From assembly GCA_035509915.1 (NCBI GenBank), contig DATKIB010000011.1, forward strand, positions 1-24,071: a stretch of DNA of 24,071 nt. Reading direction: 5' to 3'. The notes under the pieces are model-generated. The model did no database searches, was not told the origin of the DNA, and worked only from the letters and a program-made list of their open reading frames with translations. Positions within the stretch are counted from its first letter, which is position 1, and each line of letters starts with the position of its first letter. This stretch comes from Bog-564 sp035509915. GTDB taxonomy: Bacteria > Actinomycetota > Acidimicrobiia > Acidimicrobiales > UBA8190. Positions 1-7,841 of the stretch are shown piece by piece. The position numbers and the translations under genes were made by a program.

Positions 1-1198
1 GATCGGTGTAGCCGATGCAGCAGTCCGGCCCACGGCTGAGTATCTCGCCGCCCGGCTCCAGCCTGATCTCCACGCCCGGGAGGAGGTGGCCGTCGGTGGT
101 GAGACGTTTGGGCTCCGGGTCTTCGATCCGGCAACCGGTGATAGAGGGGTGCTCGGTGCTCCCGTAGGAGCGCCAGACAGTGATGCCGAGGTCGGTGGCG
201 CGGCGCGTGACCGCTACCGGGACCGGTGAGCCGCCGAGGCCCGCGAACGGCATGAGCGCCAGGTGCTCGGGGCCGAAATCCGGATGGTCGAGCAAGCTCA
301 AGAGGAAGTACGTGGAACCCCCGGAGACGCCGAGACCCTCGGTCCGCATCAGCCGCAGGACTTCTCCGGGCTGCCACTCGTCGACGAGGTTGACGGGTCG
401 CTCCCGGAGCATCGGCGTCAGGAAGGCGTTGAGCATCCCGATGAAGTGCCCCACGGGGGCCCCGGTGATCTGGGGCGGGGCGCCCTCGGGGAACGTGAAG
501 TCGAGCTGCCGGGTCTCGAAGCCGATGGTGCGATGCGAGTGGACGACACCCTTCGGGTCGCGCGTCGTGCCGGAGGTGAAGCCGACGAGGGCAGGTGCGT
601 CGGGGTCGACCTTCGCCGGAGCCTCGATCGGCGGGCCCTCGAGCATCGAGGCCAAGGGCACAGCCCCCGGGGGGAGCTCAGAGCCGGCGCTTTCGCCGAC
701 GACCAGCCACCGGGCACCTGAGTCGCCGAGCAGCTGCGAGTAGAGCGAGAGGTAGTCGTTTCGGCCGAAGCGCTCGGCGGTCACCACGACGTCCGGAGCG
801 GTCGCGCGCAGGATGTAGTCGACCTCCTTGGCGCCGTAGAAGTGCACGATGGGGACGATCACCGCGCCGAGGTAGGCGGCTGCCCAGAACGTGATCCCGG
901 CTTCCGCCCAGTTGGGCAGCTGGAACACGACGACGTCGCCCGCACCGACCCCGGCGGACCGTAGCGACGCGGCGAGCGACCGGGCCGCCCGGTCGACGTC
1001 CGCGAAGGTGCCGGCCCACGGGCGGACCTTCGACCACACGCGGAACCCGGCGCCGGCCATGCCCTGCAGCCCGTCGGCCACCATCGCACCCAGCGATCGA
1101 TCGGTCCAGAAGCCCTCGTCCACGTAGCGCTGGACCAGCTCCTCCGGCACCTTGCGCAGGCCCCACCGGTCTGCGGCCGTGCTGGGTCGCAACCCCAC
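1..1198 (-). CDS. Acyl-CoA synthetase (AMP-binding), C-terminus beyond window edge
   Basis: ANL-superfamily CoA ligase, which would activate a carboxylic acid through an acyl-adenylate to its CoA thioester. The frame stays open from a GTG at 1198 to the window edge, giving 399 residues. AGGAGG sits 6 nt upstream of the GTG and decides the start. The phosphate-binding loop reads TSGTTRDPKG (residues 208-217) and the adenylate motif YGSTE (345-349). The loop has Arg where many relatives have Gly (TSGTTG). The C-terminal lid with the catalytic lysine is outside the window, so activity cannot be judged. By overall pattern it resembles the cyclohexanecarboxylate/FadD-like ligases of catabolic clusters, but the substrate is unknown. 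It is divergent from the ferredoxin reductase, with 196 bp between them. Confidence 0.9.
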   Translation of the reverse strand, partial: MGLRPSTAADRWGLRKVPEELVQRYVDEGFWTDRSLGAMVADGLQGMAGAGFRVWSKVRPWAGTFADVDRAARSLAASLRSAGVGAGDVVVFQLPNWAEAGITFWAAAYLGAVIVPIVHFYGAKEVDYILRATAPDVVVTAERFGRNDYLSLYSQLLGDSGARWLVVGESAGSELPPGAVPLASMLEGPPIEAPAKVDPDAPALVGFTSGTTRDPKGVVHSHRTIGFETRQLDFTFPEGAPPQITGAPVGHFIGMLNAFLTPMLRERPVNLVDEWQPGEVLRLMRTEGLGVSGGSTYFLLSLLDHPDFGPEHLALMPFAGLGGSPVPVAVTRRATDLGITVWRSYGSTEHPSITGCRIEDPEPKRLTTDGHLLPGVEIRLEPGGEILSRGPDCCIGYTD

Positions 1199-1394
1199 TG
1201 TCCCCCTCCTTTCCGCCTCTCCTCGGGCTCTGCTCGAGGCCCCTTTCCTCTTTAGTCCCTTGCGCTCTCGGGCCCCCGGGTCCTTCCTCGCAGGCGCACC
1301 CTCCTGCTTCGGGGCCCGACGCACTATGGCACGTTTTTCAGGCTGGATGCGAGGCCCGTTGGCATTTCCTGAGAATCCCATTATCGTGGAGGGC
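1199..1394. promoter_or_regulatory. Divergent intergenic region, acyl-CoA synthetase / ferredoxin reductase
   Basis: This 196-bp spacer must hold the promoters of both divergent genes. The half near the reductase is visibly richer in A and T than its surroundings. CATTAT at 1379-1384 could be a -10 element; it would place transcription start almost on the ATG at 1395. An imperfect inverted repeat, TTTTCAGG (1335-1342) and CCTGAGAA (1368-1375), pairs at 7 of 8 positions. I could not find here the TGTACCGA box seen elsewhere in the window. Promoter assignments are tentative. Confidence 0.35.
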
Positions 1395-2471
1395 ATGGCC
1401 AGGTCCGAGCCGGTGCTGAGCGCAGCGCGCACAGCGCGCGACCACGGCTTCCACCAGCTGCGCGTGGCCCGGGTAGTGCGCGAGACGGCGGACGCCTGCT
1501 CACTGGTCCTCGAGGTCCCCGAGGAGCTGCTCGAGAGCTTCGATTACCACGCCGGCCAGTTCTGCAATCTCCGGGTGTGGGTCGGCGACCAGGACCACGT
1601 CCGCTGCTACTCGATGTCGTCGGCTCCTGCGATCGACGACGAGCTGACGGTGACGGTGAAGCGGGTGCCGGGCGGGGTGGTGTCCAACTGGATCAACGAT
1701 CGCCTGGCCCCCGGCGACCTGGTCGACGTGGCCCGGCCCGCCGGCTTCTTCCAGCTCACCGACACGAGCGGCGACCTCGTGGCCTTCGCTGCCGGGAGCG
1801 GGATCACACCCGTGTTCTCCTTGGTCAAGACCGCGCTCGCCACCACGAACCGAAGTGTCCGGCTCCACTACGCCAACCGCGATCGTGCGAACGTCATCTT
1901 CGACGACGAGCTCTGCGCGCTAGAGCAACGTGCCGGCGAGCGCTTGCGCGTCGTCTGCTCCTACGACACCGAGCACGGACTGCTCGGCCCCGAGACTGTG
2001 TCCGCATTCGTCGGCGACGGGTCGGTCAGAACCGCGGAGTTCTACATCTGCGGGCCCGGCGCCTACATGGAGATCGTGGAGCAGACGCTCGTCGCCATGG
2101 GCGCGGACGCATCTCGCGTTCACATCGAGCGCTTCACCCCCGCCGAGCTGCTGGTCGGGGCGCCTCCTCCGCCACCCGAGGCGCCCGGTGGCACCCTCGT
2201 CACCGTCGAGCTCGACGGGCGCACCGCCACCACCGATCACCGCCCAGGGACGACGATCCTCCAGACCGCGCGCCAGATGGGCTTGTCCCCGCCGTTCTCG
2301 TGCGAGTCCGGGAGCTGTGCCACTTGCATGGCGAAGCTGGTCGAGGGTGCCGTGTCCATGTTCGTGAACAATGCCCTGACCGAGGACGAGGTGGCCGAGG
2401 GCTGGGTGCTCACGTGCCAGTCCGTCCCCACCACGAGCTCTGTGCACGTGGTGTACGGCTTCGAGGAGTGA
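1395..2471 (+). CDS. Oxygenase reductase, FAD-NAD-[2Fe-2S] type (KshB/PaaE-like)
   Basis: Electron-transfer reductase that would pass electrons from NAD(P)H through FAD and a plant-type [2Fe-2S] cluster to an oxygenase. At 358 aa its size matches KshB, the reductase of 3-ketosteroid 9-alpha-hydroxylase. The domain order is FAD domain with RCYSMSS (70-76), NAD domain with GSGITP (134-139), then a C-terminal ferredoxin domain with Cys303, Cys308, Cys311 and Cys341. The frame is open upstream to 1152, but conserved sequence begins after the ATG at 1395, and GGAGG lies only 2 nt before it. That short gap leaves the start uncertain; near-leaderless translation is possible. It heads a four-gene unit. 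The only Rieske oxygenase in the window is 16 kb away and is the natural candidate partner, by inference. Confidence 0.9.
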   Translation: MARSEPVLSAARTARDHGFHQLRVARVVRETADACSLVLEVPEELLESFDYHAGQFCNLRVWVGDQDHVRCYSMSSAPAIDDELTVTVKRVPGGVVSNWINDRLAPGDLVDVARPAGFFQLTDTSGDLVAFAAGSGITPVFSLVKTALATTNRSVRLHYANRDRANVIFDDELCALEQRAGERLRVVCSYDTEHGLLGPETVSAFVGDGSVRTAEFYICGPGAYMEIVEQTLVAMGADASRVHIERFTPAELLVGAPPPPPEAPGGTLVTVELDGRTATTDHRPGTTILQTARQMGLSPPFSCESGSCATCMAKLVEGAVSMFVNNALTEDEVAEGWVLTCQSVPTTSSVHVVYGFEE

Positions 2472-2905
2472 TGAGCTTGGGGCGCGAGCGCGTCGAGGAC
2501 GTCGCCGAGATAGAGCAGATGCTCGCCCGCTACGCGCTGGGAATGACCAAGGACGACATCGAGGAGGTGGCGGCGGTATTCACCCCCGACGGCTCCTACA
2601 GCGCCTTCGGCGACACCTACACCCTGGCCGACTTCCCGGCTCTGGTGGCGGCCGCGCCGAAGGGCTTGTTTCTGGTCGGCCCGCCGGTACTCGAGCTCGA
2701 CGGCGACTCGGGGAGCGGCGAGCAGCCGCTTTGCTTCGTCGAGCAGACGACCCATTCCATGCGCATCGGCTACTACACCGACACGTACCGCCGCACTCCC
2801 GAGGGTTGGAGGCTGCACACGCGCGCCATGACCTTCCTGCGCAAGAGCGGAGCGCGCGACAGCGGAAGACCGCACGATCCGACACGCCCTCCACCTGCGA
2901 CCTGA
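2471..2905 (+). CDS. SnoaL-like / NTF2-fold polyketide-cyclase-type protein
   Basis: A small 144-aa protein of the SnoaL/NTF2-like superfamily. Members form a cone-shaped pocket and act as isomerases, cyclases, hydrolases, dehydratases or ring-hydroxylating beta-subunit-like proteins. The N-terminal helix pattern (IEQMLARYALGMTKDD), the following VAAVFTPDGSYS segment and a late YRRTPEGWRLHTRAMTFLR strand are typical of the family. Its ATG overlaps the reductase stop by one base (TGATG), so translation is probably coupled. The open frame extends upstream to 1577, but that part lies inside the reductase and is spurious. The last 15 or so residues are Pro/Arg-rich and unlike the fold. The exact reaction cannot be read from the sequence. 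Confidence 0.8.
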   Translation: MSLGRERVEDVAEIEQMLARYALGMTKDDIEEVAAVFTPDGSYSAFGDTYTLADFPALVAAAPKGLFLVGPPVLELDGDSGSGEQPLCFVEQTTHSMRIGYYTDTYRRTPEGWRLHTRAMTFLRKSGARDSGRPHDPTRPPPAT

Positions 2906-2908
2906 GCA

Positions 2909-4036
2909 ATGGATCTGGAAGAGTTCCGCAGGGGACTCGACGACTGGCTTGACCGGAACGCAGCGGAGTTGGAGCCCGATCATGCGGCGAGCAGCCTCGA
3001 CGCGCAGGTGGCGCACCTGGCCAAGGTGAAGCGCCTCGCCTACGACGCCGGCTGGATGCGATGGGGCTGGCCCGAGCGGGTCGGGGGCCTGGGCGGCTCC
3101 ACGCTCCTGCGGGCCTACCTGGGGGAGGCGCTCACTGCGCGCGACCTGGTCGAGCCCGGCATCTACTCGATGACGGAGACGCTCGCACCGACCATGGTCG
3201 ACTACGCCCCACCCGAGCTCGCCGCGCAGATGATCCCGAGGCTGCTTCGCGGGACCGAGACGTGGTGCCAGGGCTTCTCCGAGCCCGGGACCGGCAGCAA
3301 TCTCGCCGCACTGAGCTGCCGTGCCAGGCGCGACGGGGAGGTCTGGCGGGTCACGGGTCAGAAGGTGTGGACGAGCCTGGCGCAGTACGCCCAGCGCTGC
3401 GTGCTGCTAGTGAGGACTGGGGCGCCCGATTCCTCCCATCGGGGCATCACAGCGCTCTTCGTGGACATGGACGACCCCGGTATCTCCGTCCGCCCGATCG
3501 AGACCATGCACGGGGCGCCGGAATTCTGCGAGGTCTTCTTCGACGACGTCGCGGTGCCGACCATTCGCACGCTCGGGAAAGAAGGTGAGGGGTGGTCCGT
3601 GGCCATGGACCTGCTCCCGTACGAGCGCAGCACTGCCCTGTGGCACCGGGCCGCGCACCTGCACCAGCGACTGCAGCACCTGCTCGAGGTCGCGCCGGCC
3701 GAGAAACTCGACCCGGCGGAGGTCGGCGCCACGGTGCAGCTGCTCACGGCCTTCAGGGCGAGGTCACGCGCCACCCAGCACAGGTTGGCCGGCGGCGAGC
3801 GCCTCGGGCCTGAGACGTCCATCGACAAGGTGCTGGTGGCAGAGGCCGAGCAGGCGGTCTTCGATCTCGCCGCCGCCGTGCTCGCGCAGCCGATCTTGTT
3901 CGGTGACGATCCCGAGAGCGCCCGCTGGCGCAGCGAGTTCCTCTTCTCGCGCGCCGCCACCATCTACGGGGGCAGCTCCGAGATCCAGCGCAACATCATC
4001 GCCCGTCGCCTCCTGGACCTCGGAGACGACCGCTGA
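2909..4036 (+). CDS. Acyl-CoA dehydrogenase, full-length subunit
   Basis: FAD-dependent alpha,beta-dehydrogenation of an acyl-CoA thioester. At 375 aa it is normal length for the family. The FAD/substrate-loop motif GFSEPGTGSNLA lies near residue 130, followed by VTGQKVWTS and the C-terminal IYGGSSEIQRNIIARR (352-367). The MCAD-type catalytic Glu position (YEGT) is Gly354 here. This is common in actinobacterial steroid-type FadE proteins, which take the base from elsewhere or work as heteromers. The ATG follows the SnoaL stop after 3 nt, and the next dehydrogenase begins 16 nt downstream. Adjacent unequal pairs of this kind form alpha2-beta2 heterotetramers in cholesterol side-chain degradation, so a heteromeric enzyme is the likely arrangement here too. 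Confidence 0.92.
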   Translation: MDLEEFRRGLDDWLDRNAAELEPDHAASSLDAQVAHLAKVKRLAYDAGWMRWGWPERVGGLGGSTLLRAYLGEALTARDLVEPGIYSMTETLAPTMVDYAPPELAAQMIPRLLRGTETWCQGFSEPGTGSNLAALSCRARRDGEVWRVTGQKVWTSLAQYAQRCVLLVRTGAPDSSHRGITALFVDMDDPGISVRPIETMHGAPEFCEVFFDDVAVPTIRTLGKEGEGWSVAMDLLPYERSTALWHRAAHLHQRLQHLLEVAPAEKLDPAEVGATVQLLTAFRARSRATQHRLAGGERLGPETSIDKVLVAEAEQAVFDLAAAVLAQPILFGDDPESARWRSEFLFSRAATIYGGSSEIQRNIIARRLLDLGDDR

Positions 4037-4052
4037 GAACGCGGGTGGGCTG

Positions 4053-5000
4053 ATGGAAGGCCCCGAGCTCGAGCTGTTCGAGCGCAGCTTGCGCCGGGCT
4101 ACCGGGGCGCACGGCGGCGCAGAGCTGGACCGCGTCCTGCGCGAGTTGGGCTGGCGCGACGCACTGCTCGACGACACGGCGCTGGCAGTGTCCCTCCTCT
4201 TCGAGTGCCAGGGCGCGGCCAACACCACGTCGTCGGCGCTCGACGACGTCCTCGTGGCGATTCTCGGCGCGGAGGCGCCGGAGTGCGCCGCGGTGCTGCC
4301 CGGGTTGGACCTGTGGGATCCCCCAGGGAGCCTCGACGGAGGACATCTGTCGGTGACGGGACTCTGCACCTCTCGGATGCAGAGCGCGGCCAACGCGCTC
4401 GTCGTCGTGCCCGACGGCCGCCCGGCGCTGGTGAGCGCCTCCGAGCTGGTCGTCGCCCCGCTGGAAGGCATCGACCCCCGCTTCGGGCTTTGGAAGGTCC
4501 ACGGCAACATCGACCGCCCGACCTGGAGCCCGTCGGCGAAAGGCAACTGGCCCCTTGCGGCCGCCACGGCGCAGCTGGCCCTCGGCCACGAGCTCGTGGG
4601 CGCGGCGGGCGCGATGCTCGAGCTCGCATGCGCCCATGCACGCGAGCGGGTCCAGTTCGGCCGGCCGATAGCCGCATTCCAGGCGGTGCGCCACCGCCTG
4701 GCCGAAACGCTCGTGGCAGTCGAGGCCGCGCGCGCCGTCCTTCACGCGGCATGGCTGGACCCGGTGCCGGCGACTGCCTCCATCGCCAAGGCGGTCGCGG
4801 GGCGCGCTGCGCGCACGGCGGCCACGCACTCCCAGCAGGTGCTGGCGGGCATGGGCTTCACCACCGAGCACCCGCTTCATCGTTACGTCCGGCGGGTGCT
4901 CGTGCTCGACCAGTTGTTCGGCTCGACGCGCACTCTCACACGCGTCGTGGGCGCCGAGGTGATCGCGAGCCGCACGCTGCCGGTGCCGATCGCGCTCTGA
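4053..5000 (+). CDS. Acyl-CoA dehydrogenase, short subunit (probable heteromer partner)
   Basis: At 315 aa it is roughly 60 residues shorter than typical acyl-CoA dehydrogenases. The C-terminal helical domain is recognisable: ARERVQFGRPIAAFQAVRHR, then HSQQVLAGMGFTTEHPLHRYVRR, which is the usual Q-x-hGG-x-Gh-x-EH-x-L pattern. The N-terminal and middle domains are short and lack the TEP-G-GSD loop that the upstream subunit has. This fits the non-FAD-binding or divergent partner of an alpha2-beta2 pair like the ChsE4/ChsE5 type. The ATG at 4053 is chosen because the open frame upstream to 3585 lies inside the preceding gene. The gene ends the operon and converges on the F420-type oxidoreductase. 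Confidence 0.88.
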   Translation: MEGPELELFERSLRRATGAHGGAELDRVLRELGWRDALLDDTALAVSLLFECQGAANTTSSALDDVLVAILGAEAPECAAVLPGLDLWDPPGSLDGGHLSVTGLCTSRMQSAANALVVVPDGRPALVSASELVVAPLEGIDPRFGLWKVHGNIDRPTWSPSAKGNWPLAAATAQLALGHELVGAAGAMLELACAHARERVQFGRPIAAFQAVRHRLAETLVAVEAARAVLHAAWLDPVPATASIAKAVAGRAARTAATHSQQVLAGMGFTTEHPLHRYVRRVLVLDQLFGSTRTLTRVVGAEVIASRTLPVPIAL

Positions 5001-5009
5001 GCCCGTGGC

Positions 5010-5030
5010 GCGCTCCCAAGGCGGGAGCGC
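5010..5030. terminator. Hairpin after acyl-CoA dehydrogenase pair
   Basis: A perfect 8-bp stem, GCGCTCCC (5010-5017) and GGGAGCGC (5023-5030), encloses a 5-nt loop, AAGGC. It starts 10 nt after the stop of the short dehydrogenase, in the 61-nt gap between convergent genes. There is no U-tract, so it is a terminator-like stem by position rather than a canonical intrinsic terminator. Confidence 0.6.
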
Positions 5031-5052
5031 CGCCCGCTCCTGATGCGTCGTA

Positions 5053-5078
5053 CCCGCCGGGTCAGCCCGTCCGGCGGG
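5053..5078. terminator. Second hairpin over the 3' end of the F420-type oxidoreductase
   Basis: A perfect 8-bp stem, CCCGCCGG (5053-5060) and CCGGCGGG (5071-5078), has a 10-nt loop. One arm lies in the last codons of the oxidoreductase and the other just past its stop. With the hairpin at 5010-5030 it may make a bidirectional stop for converging transcripts. No U-tract is visible. Confidence 0.45.
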
Positions 5079-6021
5079 AGGCCAGCGAAGCGAGGAACTC
5101 GCGGGTGCGTTTCGAGGACGCGATCAGCTCCTCCCGGCCATCGCCGATCGGCACCACGCGCACCGAGATGTCCGTCGTGCCGGCATCCGCAAAGGCGCCG
5201 AGCCGCTTCTCGATGACGGACTCGCTTCCCGCAGCCAGGATGTCGCCGACGGTCCGGGCGTCGCCGTGCTCGAGAAGCTTCTGGTAGTTCGGCGACACCT
5301 CCGCCTCGGCCAGGATGCGGTTGGTCCGCTCCACGGCCGCCGTCACCTCGCTCTCAGCGCAGACGCACACCGGCACGCCCGCCACCACGCGCGGTGCCTG
5401 GCGTCCGGCCGCCTCGGCGGCACGCGCAAGGTTCGGCACGACGTGCGTGCCTATGGCCCGCTCGTCCGCCATCCACAAGATCGTGCCCTCCGCGCGCTCC
5501 CCGCAGAGCCGCAACATCTGCGGTCCCAGGGCGGCGATCAGTACCGGGGTTGGCACGATGTCGGTGATGTCGAGGGGATTGTGAACCCTGAAGAACTCGT
5601 TGTCCACGTCGACCGCGCCGGGGCCGCGCAAGGCCACCTGGAGCACGTCGAGGTAGGACCGCATGGTGGCGACCGGCTTCTCGTAGCGAAGCCCGAGCAT
5701 CTCGTCGATGATCCAATGGTGCGAAACGCCGAGACCCAGCGCCAGGCGGCCGTCGCACACGGCCTGCACCGACAGCGCCTGCTGGGCCAGCGCGACGGGG
5801 TGCCGGGGCTGTACGGGTACCACCGCCGTGCCGATCTCGATGCGCGACGTGGCGGTGCCGACCACGGCCGCAGCGGTGAGAGCGTCGAAGTCGTCGGGGA
5901 TCTGCGGGATCCACACCGAGTCGAGGCCGGCTTCCTCCGCCCAGCGCGCGTCCGCTCGCAGCCGGTCCACCTTCGTGCGGTACCGGCCTCGCTCGGGGCC
6001 GACCATCAAGCCGATGCGCAT
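5062..6021 (-). CDS. Luciferase-like (LLM) F420-dependent oxidoreductase
   Basis: A 319-aa TIM-barrel flavin/F420 oxidoreductase of the bacterial luciferase superfamily, probably cytosolic. The N-terminus MRIGLMVGPERG, the segment ARWAEEAGLDSVWIPQ and the block SRIEIGTAVVPVQPRHPVALA are characteristic of the F420-type subgroup common in Actinobacteria. The frame is open upstream to 6363, but conserved sequence starts at the ATG at 6021, with GGAAGGAG upstream as ribosome binding site. It is the last gene of a four-gene minus-strand unit (CoA ligase, SDR, crotonase, LLM), 49 nt after the crotonase. FMN use rather than F420 cannot be excluded from sequence. A role in reducing or oxidising a CoA-linked intermediate is inferred from the neighbours only. 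Confidence 0.88.
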   Translation of the reverse strand: MRIGLMVGPERGRYRTKVDRLRADARWAEEAGLDSVWIPQIPDDFDALTAAAVVGTATSRIEIGTAVVPVQPRHPVALAQQALSVQAVCDGRLALGLGVSHHWIIDEMLGLRYEKPVATMRSYLDVLQVALRGPGAVDVDNEFFRVHNPLDITDIVPTPVLIAALGPQMLRLCGERAEGTILWMADERAIGTHVVPNLARAAEAAGRQAPRVVAGVPVCVCAESEVTAAVERTNRILAEAEVSPNYQKLLEHGDARTVGDILAAGSESVIEKRLGAFADAGTTDISVRVVPIGDGREELIASSKRTREFLASLASRRTG

Positions 6022-6070
6022 GCGGCTAGCTCCTTCCCGTTGCGCCGACCACCGTGTACCACTGACACCA

Positions 6071-6898
6071 TCAGCGCAGACGCCAGCGCGGGCGATCGGC
6101 CTTGAAGGTTCCCTGGCCCTTTTCCATGTTCTCGTACTGCGTCCCGAGGCTGACCAAGGTCGACACCTGGGCCAGCGCCGCGCTGCGCGACAGCTCGTGG
6201 GCCATCCAGATGGCTCTGAGCGTCCCCTGCACGGCGAGCACCGGAGCGGAGGCAATGGCCTCTGCCACCCAGAGCGCCTTCTCCATGAGCTCCCCCGCGG
6301 GGACGACCTCCGACACGAGACCGAGCTGGTATGCGCGTGCAGCGGATAACCGTTCGTGCGCACCGAGCAGGGCTACTCGCAACGTCTCCCCTAAGGGCAG
6401 CTTCTGGAGCAGGTGGGTGGCCTCGAAACCAGTCACCATCCCGTAGGTCACGTGCGGATCGAAGAACGTCGCGTGCTCCGCGGCGATGATGATGTCGGCC
6501 TCACCCAGCATGTAGAGCGCACCTCCGCACGCCATCCCGTTGACGGCGGCCACCACCGGCTTCCAGAGGTCGTTGGCCTTGGGGTTGAGGTCCGATCCGG
6601 GGTCGTTGTACATGAAGGGGGTCGACACCCGACCGGCCTTGGACTTCTTGTCCTTGGCCCTGGGCAGGTATGTCTCCTCTATCGACTCGATCCTGTCGAT
6701 CCCGGTCGAGAACGCTTTCTCACCCGCTCCGGTGAGCACGACGGCACGCACACCTTCGTTGGTACGCAAGGACCGCCAAAGCTCGCGCATCTCGTCCTGC
6801 ATCTGCTGGTTGAAGGCGTTGAGAACCTCCGGGCGGTTGAGGGTCACGACTGCAACGCCTTCGCGTTCCTCGTACAGAAGCGTCTCGAAGTTGCCCAC
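6071..6898 (-). CDS. Crotonase-fold protein lacking both hydratase glutamates
   Basis: A 275-aa member of the enoyl-CoA hydratase/isomerase (crotonase) family. The oxyanion-hole segments are present: KAFSTGID (61-68) and NGMACGG (120-126). An ungapped alignment to the rat hydratase active-site stretch puts Tyr129 and His149 where the two catalytic glutamates (Glu144 and Glu164) normally stand. Simple hydration is therefore doubtful. Crotonase-fold hydrolases, C-C bond lyases or isomerases use other residues at these sites. A loop of about 30 residues (75-107) is longer than in short crotonases. The start is a GTG at 6898, supported by GGAGGAGG 9 nt upstream. It lies between an SDR and an LLM oxidoreductase in one probable operon. 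Confidence 0.88.
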   Translation of the reverse strand: MGNFETLLYEEREGVAVVTLNRPEVLNAFNQQMQDEMRELWRSLRTNEGVRAVVLTGAGEKAFSTGIDRIESIEETYLPRAKDKKSKAGRVSTPFMYNDPGSDLNPKANDLWKPVVAAVNGMACGGALYMLGEADIIIAAEHATFFDPHVTYGMVTGFEATHLLQKLPLGETLRVALLGAHERLSAARAYQLGLVSEVVPAGELMEKALWVAEAIASAPVLAVQGTLRAIWMAHELSRSAALAQVSTLVSLGTQYENMEKGQGTFKADRPRWRLR

Positions 6899-6990
6899 CA
6901 GGCAACGCCTCCTCCACGTGTGCTGCCCGCTCTTCTAGCACCGAGCCGACGAATCCTACCGACTCGGGACCGACTCGCGACCGGCTCGGG

Positions 6991-7827
6991 TCAGCCGAAC
7001 TCCATCTGACCGGTCGTCATCGCGCCGATGACACCCCCGTCCACCAACAGATCGGTGCCGGTCACGAACGAGGCCATCGGGCCGAGGAGGAAGTCGGCGG
7101 CAGCGGCGATGTCGTCGGGCGTGCCGAGCCGGGCCGTGCCCGATGCGTCGACCATCGCCCGCATGAACGAGCCGGCGGGCCCGCCGAGCTCGGCCTGACC
7201 CATGGGGGTGGAGATCACACCTGGGCTTATCGAGTTGACCCGGGCACCGCGCCGGCCCCACTCGACGCTCGCCGCCCTGACCCGGAGCTGGTTGGCCCGC
7301 TTGGCGTACGAGTAGGCAAGCCCGCTGTCGGGATGCCGGGCGAGGTCGAGGCACGCGAGGCCCGACAGCTCCCGGGCCGGCGTGACTGCGAGCTGTCGCT
7401 CCTCCTCGGCGTCGACGTTCGGGGCCATGTGGCCCGCCATGGAGGCGATGACCACGCCGGCGCCACCAGGTGCGATCACCTTGGCGAATTCCTCGAGCAC
7501 GTACGCGACCCCGAGCAAGTCGACCCTGATGACCGCTTCCGAGGTGGCCTGGACGGGGGACAATCCTGCAGTGTGCACCAGGTGTCGGACGGGCCCCGAT
7601 TCCTGGGCGGTCGCCGCCAGGCGGGCGACCGATTCGGCGTCGGATACGTCGAGTTGCGAGGTCTGCACGTGGTGGCCGTCCCCGGCCAGGGCGGAGGCAA
7701 ACGTGTCGAGCGCGTCCTCGTCATAGTCGGCGAGGAGCAGCGACCGGCCCGATCCCAGTCGCCGGGCGATCGCCTGCCCCATGCCCCCCACACCGATCAC
7801 CACGAGCACGTCGCGCACCATCGCCAT
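6991..7827 (-). CDS. Short-chain dehydrogenase with insertion before the catalytic Tyr
   Basis: A 278-aa classical-type SDR. The nucleotide-binding glycine motif is IGVGGMGQAIA (11-21), an altered TGxxxGxG. HTAG (85-88) takes the NNAG position. Ser129, Tyr172 and Lys176 make the S/Y-x3-K triad, followed by the PGVISTPM segment and a VDGG tail. Ser and Tyr are 43 residues apart instead of the usual 12-13, so about 30 residues are inserted. The 3-alpha-hydroxysteroid dehydrogenase/carbonyl reductase of Comamonas has a comparable insertion. It follows the CoA ligase by 14 nt. An in-frame ATG at 7821 is an alternative start, because no strong ribosome binding site discriminates. Substrate unknown; a sterol- or alicyclic-alcohol is a guess from the cluster. 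Confidence 0.88.
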   Translation of the reverse strand: MAMVRDVLVVIGVGGMGQAIARRLGSGRSLLLADYDEDALDTFASALAGDGHHVQTSQLDVSDAESVARLAATAQESGPVRHLVHTAGLSPVQATSEAVIRVDLLGVAYVLEEFAKVIAPGGAGVVIASMAGHMAPNVDAEEERQLAVTPARELSGLACLDLARHPDSGLAYSYAKRANQLRVRAASVEWGRRGARVNSISPGVISTPMGQAELGGPAGSFMRAMVDASGTARLGTPDDIAAAADFLLGPMASFVTGTDLLVDGGVIGAMTTGQMEFG

Positions 7828-7841
7828 CCGCCCGTCGGTGC

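Noticed and set aside
1577..2470. N-terminal extension of the SnoaL-like gene
   Set aside because: The extension lies in a different frame through the reductase gene and is Arg-rich; the overlapping ATG at 2471 gives a normal SnoaL length.
3585..4052. N-terminal extension of the short acyl-CoA dehydrogenase
   Set aside because: The extension shadows the upstream dehydrogenase. I considered a frameshift that splits one gene, but the upstream gene has its own complete C-terminus (IYGGSSEIQRN), so these are two genes.
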